Assembly: GCA_958295945.1 (NCBI GenBank)
Contig: OY282386.1
Location: 1,364,001-1,428,000, forward strand
Direction: 5' to 3'
DNA from: Candidatus Poribacteria bacterium
Lineage (GTDB): Bacteria; Poribacteria; WGA-4E; WGA-3G
Length of the DNA stretch: 64,000 bases
In this document: piece after piece, positions 46,954 through 56,596 of the stretch
How positions within the stretch are numbered: position 1 is the first letter of the stretch
How the letters are laid out: each line of letters begins with the position of its first letter
Translations under genes and position numbers: made by a program
The notes under the pieces: generated by a model
Told to the model about the DNA's origin: nothing
Seen by the model: only the letters and a program-made list of their open reading frames with translations
The model's database searches: none

Positions 46954-49530
46954 TTATGTTGTATCTGCTAATGTGTCACTCAATGCATCCCAGAAAGGAT
47001 TCTCATCGTTTTCATTGTAAAATGGTAAACCAATCAAACGGAATTTTTTGCTATCAACTGTTAGAAGTTTGTTTTTAAATTCACCAGTTATCTCTTTCAT
47101 GAATCTTTCTTTCCATTGGTCAGTGGGTTGTAAATATTTTCCTTTGGGTTCTACGAAAAATTGATAACAAACGAAATTCCCTTTTTTTTCTTGTAGGAAT
47201 AGTGCAAAATCTGGATAGAATGCTTGTCCATCAGAGAAGTTATAGATTGCAAAATGCATTTCGTTACGTAGTAGGTAGATTTCATTATAATGTGCTGCTA
47301 ATGTCTTTACCTTCCTGATGAGCAAATCTACGAATGCTTTTTCTTCACTCGTGCCGTAGAGAGAGTTGAATGGAAACCAATCTTTGTCCTCAAACTGCCG
47401 ATCAATAGTTGCACGCGGGTTTCGCGCATCAAATTTCAAGAGTTTATCTTTGAATACATCATGCACCTGTTTTGGTCCAAAGTGTTTTGTTCCTTGGTAT
47501 TCAGTAACTTGTTCTCGGACTTCAGTTTCAATTTGACTTAACAACCCTTGGCATGCGGAGAGTTTTGCAGAACGATTCTCATCTAAATTCAATAGGTTTC
47601 CCTTGAATGTGATAGCCAATCCACCTAAATAGTTCCCTGAAGTCATAAATTCACTTATAGATGTTAAGTGTGGACAATACTTCTTAATCGATGCAAAGGT
47701 GAAAAACGGATTACAAGCAATAGCGGTTCTAAGGATATTCTGTTCAATTTCATTAACAGGAATATCCCACCCATCATCGTTTTGCAGCATCGGTGTTGTT
47801 CCTTCCTCCATTGCAGTAGTTTCTCCCGCAGAACCTGTAGGAATAACGTGCTCATAGTTCTTCTGATTCACACTGAGATTGGCAAGGTCAGCGAAAGATT
47901 GGACATGTTGGTAATCCTTCGGGACCTGTTCATTAAGCCAGATAACCCCATATTTGTAAAATTTAGTTTTCTTGAATTTGTCCTTTAATTTCAACTCACG
48001 GGTAACGCCTCGTTCATCCATCATACCTTGGTCAATGAGTGCAGTTCTAATTTCCGATATGTAACGTGAATCGTGGATGCTATGGTAATGAAGTTCTTCT
48101 AACACGCGCAATTCATGGTTTAGCTCCTCATCAAATTTTCGACGGAATCTATCTGGATAGTCTGGTAAGACAAATGGAAAATAGCGTGCACCGCGTCCGA
48201 TAAGTTGTGCTTCGGATGTAGTCGTTGATCCGATTTTTCCCTTCCCTGAGTCGCGGGTTTCATAACAACGGACAATATCAAACAGGTTTAGCACGTCCCA
48301 TCCTTCGTTGAGTTTTTGCACGGCAAAGATAGCACGTATCGGATTATCTTTGTCTTCAAGTGTGTTTACTTGCATCTGATAGTTTTTCTTTGCGTCTTCG
48401 TCGTTTACCGAGAGACAATATGCTTCCTGAAATTCGGATTTCAGACGTTGGACAAGTTGTTCGGGACCGATGCCGTTTTCATCAAAGAAACGGAATGCCT
48501 GTTGAACAATCTCAAGTGGAGATTTCTGAATACCTTGAATTTGGTCATGGGTTAGTCCATCAATCAATTTGTGGAAGTTCTCCTTGTTTTCTTCCGATTG
48601 CGCGATTGTCTTCTGTGCTTTAAACAGTATGACAGGCTTTAGGTTAATTCCGTTTTTCCCCGCCACCTCCCGCTTGTATTGGTTGAGAATGAGTGCCTGC
48701 AAGATACGTGAGTCCTGATCTAAATCGGAATGTACAAGCACAACCTCTTTTGAATACTTATCGTTACGATAATCCACAAGGTCGTAGCGATTGATAATTT
48801 TATTCCGATACTTTTCTACCATTGCAGGTGTCGCATAGTCATGCGTTGCTGTAAATTCCAACAGTAGATTAGCGTCATTAGACTTAAAGATATGTTCTAC
48901 TGTGTTTTCCCAACTTTCAAATAACGTTATTCCTGTCTGTGTCTTTGTGCTAACATTCATGTGATGCGCTTCATCAGCTAACAACACGATTTGCTGCTCA
49001 GCGAAATTCTCATAAGTTAAGGCGTTCTCCTTTTCTGAATTCATATCAGTATGAAGTTGCTGGATTGTCGTGAAGCAAATATTGATGTCGTTTTCGTTGA
49101 CTCCATCAAAATTGTCCACCTTCGTTACGGTGACAGGTTTACCTTCAAAACGGATGTCTTGACTGAAAAGGTATTTTGTTGCACGTGGGTCGAGAAAGTT
49201 ATTCTTTGTCTTTTCAATGATATTAGTGGAGTTGACAAAAAAGAGGAAATTTCGGTATCCTTGTTCGTAAAGATAGAGAATCAGCCCCGCCATGATAAGC
49301 GTCTTACCACTGCCAGTTGCCATGTTGAATAACAAGTGTAGCGGTTTTTCCTTCTCTTCAAAATCATTTTCAAAACAGAGGAGAAACCGTACGAACGCTT
49401 CTTCTTGATACTCTCGGAGTTCAAACGTGGGGTTAAGGTTGTCTGTGATATATGCGGGAACTTCGGTTTCTCGGAGGGTTTTCCGTCCGAATTCCTCTAA
49501 TACTGTTTCGTGTAAAAATTTTTCGGGCAT
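46954..49530 (-). CDS. res: Type III restriction enzyme, Res (helicase-nuclease) subunit
   Basis: Res translocates or slides on DNA after Mod finds an unmethylated site and cuts at a distance. The SF2 helicase core starts with ATGSGKT at residues 71-77 (LLFNMATGSGKTLIMAGLIL), then the DEAH box (VLLADEAHHMNV) near residue 185. The motif VI region is present (AQLIGRGARYFPF). The C-terminal nuclease domain shows FYPDFALFLQEKKG and FFVEPKGKYLQ, the PD-(D/E)XK core near residues 772 and 792. The length is 858 aa. It is the last gene of the minus-strand operon; its start overlaps the stop of the 984-aa gene. Confidence 0.92.
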   Translation of the reverse strand: MPEKFLHETVLEEFGRKTLRETEVPAYITDNLNPTFELREYQEEAFVRFLLCFENDFEEKEKPLHLLFNMATGSGKTLIMAGLILYLYEQGYRNFLFFVNSTNIIEKTKNNFLDPRATKYLFSQDIRFEGKPVTVTKVDNFDGVNENDINICFTTIQQLHTDMNSEKENALTYENFAEQQIVLLADEAHHMNVSTKTQTGITLFESWENTVEHIFKSNDANLLLEFTATHDYATPAMVEKYRNKIINRYDLVDYRNDKYSKEVVLVHSDLDQDSRILQALILNQYKREVAGKNGINLKPVILFKAQKTIAQSEENKENFHKLIDGLTHDQIQGIQKSPLEIVQQAFRFFDENGIGPEQLVQRLKSEFQEAYCLSVNDEDAKKNYQMQVNTLEDKDNPIRAIFAVQKLNEGWDVLNLFDIVRCYETRDSGKGKIGSTTTSEAQLIGRGARYFPFVLPDYPDRFRRKFDEELNHELRVLEELHYHSIHDSRYISEIRTALIDQGMMDERGVTRELKLKDKFKKTKFYKYGVIWLNEQVPKDYQHVQSFADLANLSVNQKNYEHVIPTGSAGETTAMEEGTTPMLQNDDGWDIPVNEIEQNILRTAIACNPFFTFASIKKYCPHLTSISEFMTSGNYLGGLAITFKGNLLNLDENRSAKLSACQGLLSQIETEVREQVTEYQGTKHFGPKQVHDVFKDKLLKFDARNPRATIDRQFEDKDWFPFNSLYGTSEEKAFVDLLIRKVKTLAAHYNEIYLLRNEMHFAIYNFSDGQAFYPDFALFLQEKKGNFVCYQFFVEPKGKYLQPTDQWKERFMKEITGEFKNKLLTVDSKKFRLIGLPFYNENDENPFWDALSDTLADTT

Positions 49531-52484
49531 TACTTTTCCAAAATTTGTTTGTCTTTTTCAAACATAAGGTCCATATATTCCATTTTATCAGCTCGGAGTA
49601 GGTTGTTAAGGGCGTGCTTAGCATTCTCATATACAATCATGTCTGTGCTGTTAAGACCTGTTTTTAGGATAGTTTTTGCTTCCTCTGTCTGAATGTAGAG
49701 GTTTTTATTACGAATATCATTGGTTAGCTTAAAGAAGCACTCAACTACCTCAGCGGTATGTTTTGGAAGCATTTGACATAACTCCTTTAGATAAATTTCC
49801 CAATCTTCTACTTCGCAATCTTTTGCTTTGCATACATCTATGACTTTAGAATATGATTTCAATCGCCATTTAGTTTCCATACACTCGGCTTGTAACCAAT
49901 AGGTAAAATATCGGAGTTCTGTCGGCTCTTCCTGTTTAATGCGCCATTTAAAGAATTTCTTTACTCTTTCTTTCATATTTGGGTCTAAGTGTTTTTCGGT
50001 GTTTCGTAAGCGGTGGCCGATATCCTTGAACAAGTTTGACCAATGTTCTCGTTTTTTATCAGTTTGCTGGTAAAATTGTTCAAGTAGACTTTCTTGACCT
50101 TTAAGTGGGAACATTTCCCACAGATAAAAGTAAAAAAGGCGTTCGCCGAAGACATCAATGGGTTGTCGTGTGATGAGATCATGCTTTTTGAAATCGGATA
50201 AATGTTGTAAGGCAAAATTGAAATCGTCTTTAAGAATTTCAAAGATTTGCTTAACTGCCCCGTTACAAAGTATAAAGCTGCTAAATGCCGCGTACCATTC
50301 TTTCCGTTTACTTTGTGTCTGTGGGAAGAAATCTGATTTATGTGCAATTGTCCACTTCTCATTCAGCCTGTAAATCGACAGATAATTCTTACCCAAAATG
50401 GCATACTCCGGTGGTGTCATAGGGTAATCAGTTTTGGAGCAGAAACGTTTTTCAAGGAGTGTTGTTAATTCGGGAACTTCACATTGAGGTTCATGTCTGC
50501 GCAACCAGAAACCGAATTTGACAAGGTCTTCTAATGCTCGACTTCGCGTATTATTGATACCTTCGGTGAGTGGGTCATTTTGATATAATCTGTTTGGATT
50601 GCTTTTATCCAGGTTCCAATCGGACTGTGTGCAAAGTTTTCTCAGAATCTTTGCGAGTTTTTCTCGGACAGTAATCGGAACCTCTACATCCTTTTCTAAA
50701 CATTCGCCGATAAAGTCACCGACAGCTCTACGTGAATTGGTCCAGCTCTTATTCTCGCGGGATTCATCACCTTGTCTATAGTCTCTATCGTGTTCTTGGT
50801 CTGGATGTGAAAGGACCCATTCACAGAATGTTAACCATTCATTGAGTTGATTGAAGTCCTTATCTTTAATCAGTGCTTGCATTGCATAAATCATTACACG
50901 GACGTAAATAGGTCTCTCAATTCGTTCACGATTTTCCATCCAGAATTTCAATCTGTTAGCATCAGGTATAATTGACTCTCTGAAAACGGTCTGAAATGCA
51001 TTTGCAAGTATTTCTATGTTAATTTCTACATGATCTTCATTTTCGTAGAATTTATCTTCATCATTCCAAGCATTTATGAGGTTGAGAAGATTATCATCTG
51101 TTAACTTTGCAAGGTCTTTGTGTGAGTAGGGACTGCGTTTAGATACAGATACTCTTTTAACATTTGGTTTAGATGGGGTATAATCGTCATCAAAGGTTCG
51201 AGAATAGTCTTTAGTTTCTAATTCTTGGAGGTAAATTTCATATTTACCAAATAGCACAGGAGCAAAAGGTGCAAGCTGAATTTGATGGCGATGACGTTGA
51301 TACTGCAGAAAATCCTCTTCATCAAACTCAATACCTAAAAACTCCATTATCCCCTTTTGGTAATTTGTCTTTGATGGTCCTGCAAGAATAGCATCAAAGA
51401 TTTGTGGGAGTTCTTCCTCCGTGAGTAACTTCTCTCCAAAATGCTCACAAGCACGGCGTATCATCAGTTGGAATTCGTAGGAATGATTCCAGCGATTGTA
51501 ATATTCAGGTGTTAGAATCAATTCCAGGATCCACGTTTTGGTCTGTTCACTTGGGTATTTAGCATAAAGATGGTGGCGTAGGCGTTTGAAAATATTCCAA
51601 TGTTGATTTCGTAAAGTTTTGTCTAATTCTACTATTGCATTGGATGATTTTTCAAACACCTTTTCGCACGCAAAGGTCAGTGTATGAACAAGTGTTTCCT
51701 CAGAACTCCCACCGTCTTTACCTGGTTTGTAGATGCAAGGACACCATGACCAGGAATTATCTTTCTGATTATTAAAATCTTGCTTATGTTTTCGTAAATA
51801 GATCATATTTGCTGTAGCATCAATCAAGATACAGGCAACTTTGTAAGGATCGCTTTCTGTGATAGGCCGGATACCTTTTAACATTATATCACGGTATTCC
51901 CCAGGTAACATGCGGGGTGCAGGTTCAAGCAAAGTATTACTGTCCATAGGATTTTCTATACGGCGTTTCTGTTTACTCTCTGACTGCGGGTCGGATGCAA
52001 ACTTAACCAGTATTTTTGCGAGTTCCAATGCTGCCGATGTCTGATTTTCCTTTGTCCAACGCTCCAATAGATTTGCATATCTATACGTCCGGAATTGGTG
52101 CTCCATACCAGCATAATCAAGTATTTTGTTTTTTAGTTTTACAGAGTATTCTACGGGAAGTTGCAATACAATATCTAAAATACCGTCGTAGACGACAGGG
52201 TTATCGGTTTCAGGAAGATCTATCAACAACCTGACTACTTCATCGGGTATCTCACTACACACGTTTTTGAGGTATCGAATCTCTGGCCAGTAAGGGAATT
52301 GAATCGTGCCATCATCAAATCGCAGACTTTTCGGAGGATATTTATAACAGCCACGTTCAACAAGCGGTTTAAACCACAATGGATTTTCTAAACGGGAGAA
52401 AAAATACTTACGAGCGGTTACCTTTCTAAGTGAACCAAGAGCCTTATCTATAAGTTCATTGGTTGGTTTCTTCCAAGATTTCAT
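49530..52484 (-). CDS. Large helical protein of unknown function, encoded within the Type III operon
   Basis: No catalytic motif is recognised: no Walker A, helicase, methylase or nuclease signature. Residues about 28-75 read FFSRLENPLWFKPLVERGCY, then FPYWPEIRYLKNV, a segment I associate with alpha-helical repeat proteins found beside prokaryotic defence ATPases. The rest is rich in HEAT/armadillo-like alpha helices (VVRLLIDLPETDNPVVYDGI, VECFFKLTNDIRNKNLYIQT). Lysine and glutamate are frequent, with scattered tryptophans. The length is 984 aa. Its start overlaps the upstream 212-aa gene by 29 bases and its stop shares a base with res, so it is translationally coupled on both sides. It is likely a scaffold or sensor belonging to the operon; the role is not known. 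Confidence 0.7.
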   Translation of the reverse strand: MKSWKKPTNELIDKALGSLRKVTARKYFFSRLENPLWFKPLVERGCYKYPPKSLRFDDGTIQFPYWPEIRYLKNVCSEIPDEVVRLLIDLPETDNPVVYDGILDIVLQLPVEYSVKLKNKILDYAGMEHQFRTYRYANLLERWTKENQTSAALELAKILVKFASDPQSESKQKRRIENPMDSNTLLEPAPRMLPGEYRDIMLKGIRPITESDPYKVACILIDATANMIYLRKHKQDFNNQKDNSWSWCPCIYKPGKDGGSSEETLVHTLTFACEKVFEKSSNAIVELDKTLRNQHWNIFKRLRHHLYAKYPSEQTKTWILELILTPEYYNRWNHSYEFQLMIRRACEHFGEKLLTEEELPQIFDAILAGPSKTNYQKGIMEFLGIEFDEEDFLQYQRHRHQIQLAPFAPVLFGKYEIYLQELETKDYSRTFDDDYTPSKPNVKRVSVSKRSPYSHKDLAKLTDDNLLNLINAWNDEDKFYENEDHVEINIEILANAFQTVFRESIIPDANRLKFWMENRERIERPIYVRVMIYAMQALIKDKDFNQLNEWLTFCEWVLSHPDQEHDRDYRQGDESRENKSWTNSRRAVGDFIGECLEKDVEVPITVREKLAKILRKLCTQSDWNLDKSNPNRLYQNDPLTEGINNTRSRALEDLVKFGFWLRRHEPQCEVPELTTLLEKRFCSKTDYPMTPPEYAILGKNYLSIYRLNEKWTIAHKSDFFPQTQSKRKEWYAAFSSFILCNGAVKQIFEILKDDFNFALQHLSDFKKHDLITRQPIDVFGERLFYFYLWEMFPLKGQESLLEQFYQQTDKKREHWSNLFKDIGHRLRNTEKHLDPNMKERVKKFFKWRIKQEEPTELRYFTYWLQAECMETKWRLKSYSKVIDVCKAKDCEVEDWEIYLKELCQMLPKHTAEVVECFFKLTNDIRNKNLYIQTEEAKTILKTGLNSTDMIVYENAKHALNNLLRADKMEYMDLMFEKDKQILEK

Positions 52485-53094
52485 GAATACTCCTTAGCTG
52501 CTCAAGTTCGCTTGCTGCAGCAGCGTATAAAAAACTATCAAGGTTTTGAAAATGCATTTCCACTTCATCATAAGTCTCTATAGAAAACTCATCCTCACGT
52601 AAGTGAGCATGACCAATAAACCACCTTCTAGCGCATCGCCATTCCTGAGATAAGTTCTCCGGAATACTTTCTTTATTAGGATAATCCAGAAAAGTGGTAA
52701 AAAAAGAACTATCTATCTCTTCAGATCTGAGACGGCCTTCTTTGTGGTCATCAACTAATTTTTTGATCTTCTTACAGATTTCATTAGGGATCAGATGTCC
52801 GTTTTTATCGTTAGTTTCTGTGATATTGTTCCATTCTCCTCCCCATTCATCTTTCCAATCGTCTTGGAAATCATTTACAAGATGGACATATTGAACATAT
52901 CCACTCGTGATCCTGTTTACCGCAGCAGCACACCCGTTCATCAAATCCCTGCTCGCATGGGATACGAAGGTGATGTAGCCAGCTGATTTCTTGTTTAATA
53001 ACTCCAATGCCCCTTTGTATACTTCGGCATAAACCGGTAATTCAAGATCGTTGTTTATCCAATTATAGACGGTTTGTTGATTTTGTGTGAGCAT
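52456..53094 (-). CDS. Unknown 212-aa protein, encoded between mod and the large helical gene
   Basis: I do not recognise the family. The protein is largely alpha-helical and acidic. A conserved-looking segment SAGYITFVSHASRDLMNGCA lies at residues about 38-57, followed by YVQYVHLVNDFQDDWKDEWG. The C-terminus has WRCARRWFIGHAHLREDEF and an acidic coiled tail (EMHFQNLDSFLYAAAASELE). The histidines and acids (GHAHLRED) could bind metal, but no established motif is complete. It overlaps the 984-aa gene by 29 bases, which suggests the two products work together. It starts 118 nt after mod. Confidence 0.65.
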   Translation of the reverse strand: MLTQNQQTVYNWINNDLELPVYAEVYKGALELLNKKSAGYITFVSHASRDLMNGCAAAVNRITSGYVQYVHLVNDFQDDWKDEWGGEWNNITETNDKNGHLIPNEICKKIKKLVDDHKEGRLRSEEIDSSFFTTFLDYPNKESIPENLSQEWRCARRWFIGHAHLREDEFSIETYDEVEMHFQNLDSFLYAAAASELEQLRSIHEILEETNQ

Positions 53095-53140
53095 TATTTG
53101 TTTTCTGGGTATAATTTATTTTTTATAGTATAATACAATT

Positions 53141-53212
53141 GTCAGGGACGAATGGCTCCATGCCACGTGATTGCAGGACCGCGGTTCGCGCAATCCTATA
53201 TCCCTGGCTTTT
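53141..53212 (+). ncRNA. Candidate small structured RNA, opposite strand, between mod and the 212-aa gene
   Basis: TATAAT at 53129-53134 would start RNA at about 53141. From there an 8-bp closing stem forms between GTCAGGGA (53141-53148) and TCCCTGGC (53201-53208), followed by T6. Inside are two hairpins: TGGC-TCCAT-GCCA (53153-53165) and GATTGC...GCAATC (53169-53195). Start, three-way fold and U-tract fit a self-contained RNA of about 72 nt. No good -35 is seen. It is not a canonical tRNA. It could also be a dispersed palindromic repeat or a two-way terminator. Confidence 0.4.
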
Positions 53213-55138
53213 TTATTCTCCATAAAACGCCTTATTCAGCACCTTATCCTCCGAACTCACCCCAAAATCCGCATCCTCGATTTCCGAAAGGTTGACATAA
53301 AGTTGATTTTTATCCAGCAATTCTACCAATAGGTGTCTCTGTGCTTCAAGGTCGTCAATATCTTTGAAATCTTGGACTGCATCTTCAGGCGTTTCTGCGT
53401 TGACATACCAGTTCAGGAAAGAGTTTTCGGCGATCTCTTTCCAGAGTACGACAAGCTCATCGGTGGATTGTGCGGCTTGGATTTTGTCCATATAGGCTTG
53501 GTTGTATTGCATGAGTTCACAATAGATGAAATCGCCGACATCTTGCTTTTCTATAACTTTTTCCACTCGCTGCACGGTAACATTTTCAACATAGTCCATC
53601 TGTTCTAACAAAATAAATTTCCGATTTCCATTATCTTGCTTGTTTAATTCTAAAACAGCATGTGCAGTAGTTCCACTTCCTGTAAAAAAATCCAATATTA
53701 TGTCGTCTTTACCAGTCATGATTTTCAAGGTATCTATCACAGCATACAGCGACTTGGGATAACTGAACAAATTTTTACCCAATAAATTTTTTAGCAGATT
53801 AGTGCCTTGGAATTCAGGGAAATACTTTTTATCCATCCACAAATTTTTAATCACTTGTTGCTCACGATATTTGTGCAAGATTATTATCTGCCCGTTTTGT
53901 TCAACCGCGACAAAATATTCACCGACATTTCGTTTTTCAAATGTCTCTGGCTTGGTTTTCCATGTGAATTCACGACCATTATCAACTGGGAAAACTTCAT
54001 GATAGTCATTCTTTTTAGTAAGAGTAATGTCTTTCAAATCATTACTGACGTAAATAGGGTACCAAAATTTAGGTTTATTGGTTCGTGAAGTATTTGATCT
54101 TACCCTGATAAATTTTTCTAAACGATAATTTCCTTCTTCGTCGCGTTTATCAAAGCTTTTGATCTTATCTTTGTCTAAGGCAACCTTGTTAAACTCAGCT
54201 TTAGATATATCCTTTGCATATACCAACATGTGTTCAGTCGCAGCAGAAAAAAATCTCTCGTGTTGCCTACCTTTCGGGTTGATGTAGATCGTCACTATCC
54301 CTATACGGTTTTCCCGCCCAAATATCTCATCAAGCAATACTCCAAGATAAAATAGTTCTACATGATCAATCGTGACCGCCATAAAGCCATCATTCTTCAA
54401 TAATTCTTTTGCGATTTCTATTCTATTCCTGATAAAAGTTAGCCAGGTGGAGTGTTTAAAATCATTGTTATAGGAAAAAGAATCTGTGCTTCCTCCCGTA
54501 TTATAAGGCGGATCAATATAAATCAGTTTGACCTGTCCGCGGAACTGCTGTTTGAGGGTGTGGAGTGCAATGAGGTTATTGCCTTTGATGATAAGGTTTT
54601 CGCGGATCGTGCCATTGTCGTCGCGTTTGATCTCGGTAACATCTTGTTCACCTGCAGCGGTGTAGCGTTTCCAGTTGCTCAGCACCTTCGGATCAAACAT
54701 CTGGTTGATTTCGTTTTGAGCAAGGATTTCGTTGAAGAATATTTCTTTGCGCTTTTCCTCTTCTTTTGTCTGCCCGCCTTCAAGCACACAATCTTTGTAG
54801 GGCCACACAAGCGAGACTTCCCCGCGTTCACGTAGAAACTTACCATCAATATTCAATCCAATTTTGTTGCGGAATTGGGTATAGGAATTGGCGAGGAAGT
54901 TCTTGGCGGTGATGTAGTCAATGAAGGTGTTGTGGTTGAAAACCCAATGTTCGTCAATTTCATCAAAGAAGATTGATTTTATCTCTGGTTCGGAAAGGAG
55001 TAACCTGATGAGATTCGGGTCAAGTTTCCATGCGTGGTCTTTGACTGCAGCAGGGAGAAGTTCGCCTGAGTCGTCAACAAATTCGGGCTTCTTTTTAAGG
55101 AGTGCGATGAGTTTTTCGTTGAAGTTTTCTTTTGGCAT
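53213..55138 (-). CDS. mod: Type III DNA methyltransferase, Mod subunit
   Basis: Mod recognises the DNA site and methylates adenine. Motif IV appears first (IYIDPPYNTGG, near residue 208) and motif I later (DFFTGSGTTAHAV, near 483), the beta order of N6-adenine enzymes of Type I/III. Between them lies the target recognition region (about residues 300-440). The N-terminal 150 residues (IKSIFFDEIDEHWVFNHNTF) are typical of Mod proteins that bind Res. The length is 641 aa. It is the first gene of the operon mod, 212-aa, 984-aa, res, behind a promoter at 55174-55202. Confidence 0.92.
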   Translation of the reverse strand: MPKENFNEKLIALLKKKPEFVDDSGELLPAAVKDHAWKLDPNLIRLLLSEPEIKSIFFDEIDEHWVFNHNTFIDYITAKNFLANSYTQFRNKIGLNIDGKFLRERGEVSLVWPYKDCVLEGGQTKEEEKRKEIFFNEILAQNEINQMFDPKVLSNWKRYTAAGEQDVTEIKRDDNGTIRENLIIKGNNLIALHTLKQQFRGQVKLIYIDPPYNTGGSTDSFSYNNDFKHSTWLTFIRNRIEIAKELLKNDGFMAVTIDHVELFYLGVLLDEIFGRENRIGIVTIYINPKGRQHERFFSAATEHMLVYAKDISKAEFNKVALDKDKIKSFDKRDEEGNYRLEKFIRVRSNTSRTNKPKFWYPIYVSNDLKDITLTKKNDYHEVFPVDNGREFTWKTKPETFEKRNVGEYFVAVEQNGQIIILHKYREQQVIKNLWMDKKYFPEFQGTNLLKNLLGKNLFSYPKSLYAVIDTLKIMTGKDDIILDFFTGSGTTAHAVLELNKQDNGNRKFILLEQMDYVENVTVQRVEKVIEKQDVGDFIYCELMQYNQAYMDKIQAAQSTDELVVLWKEIAENSFLNWYVNAETPEDAVQDFKDIDDLEAQRHLLVELLDKNQLYVNLSEIEDADFGVSSEDKVLNKAFYGE

Positions 55139-55173
55139 AGATTTAAGTCTTCAAGGTGATTTAATGTATTCAT

Positions 55174-55202
55174 AGTTTATCATACCATCAGAAAAAGGTC
55201 AA
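55174..55202 (-). promoter_or_regulatory. Predicted promoter of the Type III operon
   Basis: On the minus strand TTGACC (55197-55202) and TAAACT (55174-55179) are 17 nt apart. Transcription would begin near 55167, about 29 nt before the mod ATG. Confidence 0.55.
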
Positions 55203-55299
55203 TAATGTAGGTATCATCAAGTGTGTCCAGTTTTGGCACTAACTTTTCACCAACCCTTGTCCGGGGAAATCAACGGGACCAATGTGCTTATGACATTCC

Positions 55300-55361
55300 C
55301 CGGGTCTCTGTGTCCCGCCATGTCTGAGAATTGGAGGTAACATGCGGGCACAGAGACCCGC
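55300..55361. repeat. Palindromic repeat CGGGTCTCTGTG...CACAGAGACCCG
   Basis: CGGGTCTCTGTGTCCCGCCATG pairs, with interruptions, with CATGCGGGCACAGAGACCCG after a spacer of about 20 nt. A related sequence occurs at 59231-59290 (CGGGTCTCTGTGCCCCG ... GGCACAGAGCCCCG). The region 55203-55420 has no gene. Confidence 0.6.
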
Positions 55362-55499
55362 CCGGACAATGTGTAGAAAGAGGTGTTACCTGATATGAAA
55401 AGTTTGGATTGGTACAAAAACTAGTAGACTGTCCACACTAAAATTGTGGGTATAAGCGTTTCAATCGGATGCGAGCATCATCCGTTGTCCATTGCCAGT

Positions 55500-56108
55500 C
55501 TACTTGCTTCGCTTCACCATTTCGTCTTTTTCCCAAGCTTGTGTCTCTCGTCGTAGTGTTTCTATATCAGGGATGCGACGACCTAAACATTGTCGTGTTA
55601 GCACGCTAAGTTCTATCTCAGCAATATTCAACCAACTTCCATGTTTGGGCGTATACACGATTTCTAAACGAGCACATAAACGGCGTGCTTCCGCTGCTGG
55701 AAACGCTTTATACAAGGATGAAACTTTATGTGTATTCAGATTATCACAAACTAAAATCACTCGTTTTGCTTTCGGATACACCTCGTCTAATAGCACCTTT
55801 ACCTCTTGTGCCCAATCCACCGCAGTCCGACGCTCACGCACAGACACGCCTCTCCACCCCGTTAGTGCTTCTGTGAATATGAAAAGTTGTGCTGTGCCAT
55901 TGCGTCTATATTCATTATCTACACGCTTGATTTGACCCGGTTTGAGGGGGCACGGCTCGCGAATATCATCCCTCAACGTTACAGGTTGTTCATCCATATT
56001 CACAACCGGCACATCTGTGTCTAAAGGTTTCTGATAGAGATCAAGCACTTCTTCCATTGCTGCGACAAACTCAGCATTTTCGGTGGGTGGGATTACCCAT
56101 TGTTCCAC
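55500..56108 (-). CDS. IS630-type transposase ORF B (DDE domain)
   Basis: The 202-aa frame has the triad regions VVNMDEQPVTLRDD, VILVCDNLNTHKVSSLY and TPKHGSWLNIAEIELSVLTR. Upstream of its own ATG the frame continues from ELKPHLVEQWVIPPTENAEF, so it is normally the C-terminal half of a frameshift fusion with ORF A. No internal stop is seen; the copy could be active. Confidence 0.85.
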   Translation of the reverse strand: MEQWVIPPTENAEFVAAMEEVLDLYQKPLDTDVPVVNMDEQPVTLRDDIREPCPLKPGQIKRVDNEYRRNGTAQLFIFTEALTGWRGVSVRERRTAVDWAQEVKVLLDEVYPKAKRVILVCDNLNTHKVSSLYKAFPAAEARRLCARLEIVYTPKHGSWLNIAEIELSVLTRQCLGRRIPDIETLRRETQAWEKDEMVKRSK

Positions 56109-56119
56109 CAGGTGTGGCT

Positions 56120-56596
56120 TTAGTTCGTTTTTTTTAGCGTCTGGCGCACTGTTTCAGAACAAATACTCTCAACGATTTCAAGCTTCACGAATTCCGAAGC
56201 AAGAAGACGAAGGGACCACCTGCTATAGCCTTCAGGCGGTTCGCTACAACTCAACGCAATCAGACGCGCTTCTGCTTCACCATCCAACTTTCGAGGACAC
56301 GGAGGTGTTTTGCGGTGCACTCGATCCAACGCTCCCGATAAACCCTTTTCTACAAAACGATGCCGCACATTGTAAACCGTCTGCTCATGACACGAGTAAG
56401 CTTCAGCTATCTGCTTATCAGTCCAGCGAGGACCATTTACATCGGATTTCAATAAGATGTGTGCATGCCTGATCTTATACGCTTTATTTTCTCCTTTACT
56501 TATATACTTGTTTAGTTCTTCACGCTCAATATCAGTTAATTCAACTATATATTTCTTTTTCAAGAGACTATTCCTTAAAGAAGTATTTAGGGACAT
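56120..56596 (-). CDS. IS630-type transposase ORF A (helix-turn-helix domain)
   Basis: From the ATG at 56596 (MSLNTSLRNSLLKKKYIVEL) the protein has a homeodomain-like helix-turn-helix: AYKIRHAHILLKSDVNGPRW, KQIAEAYSCHEQTVYNVRHR. It ends RQTLKKTN at an A8 run, where a -1 shift gives KKNELKPHLVEQW of ORF B. A TTG upstream could extend it slightly. Confidence 0.83.
   Translation of the reverse strand: MSLNTSLRNSLLKKKYIVELTDIEREELNKYISKGENKAYKIRHAHILLKSDVNGPRWTDKQIAEAYSCHEQTVYNVRHRFVEKGLSGALDRVHRKTPPCPRKLDGEAEARLIALSCSEPPEGYSRWSLRLLASEFVKLEIVESICSETVRQTLKKTN

Noticed and set aside
53141-53212. tRNA or tRNA-like molecule
   Set aside because: The closing stem and T6 look tRNA-sized, but no proper D, anticodon and T arms can be drawn and there is no GGTTCRA-type T loop in place.
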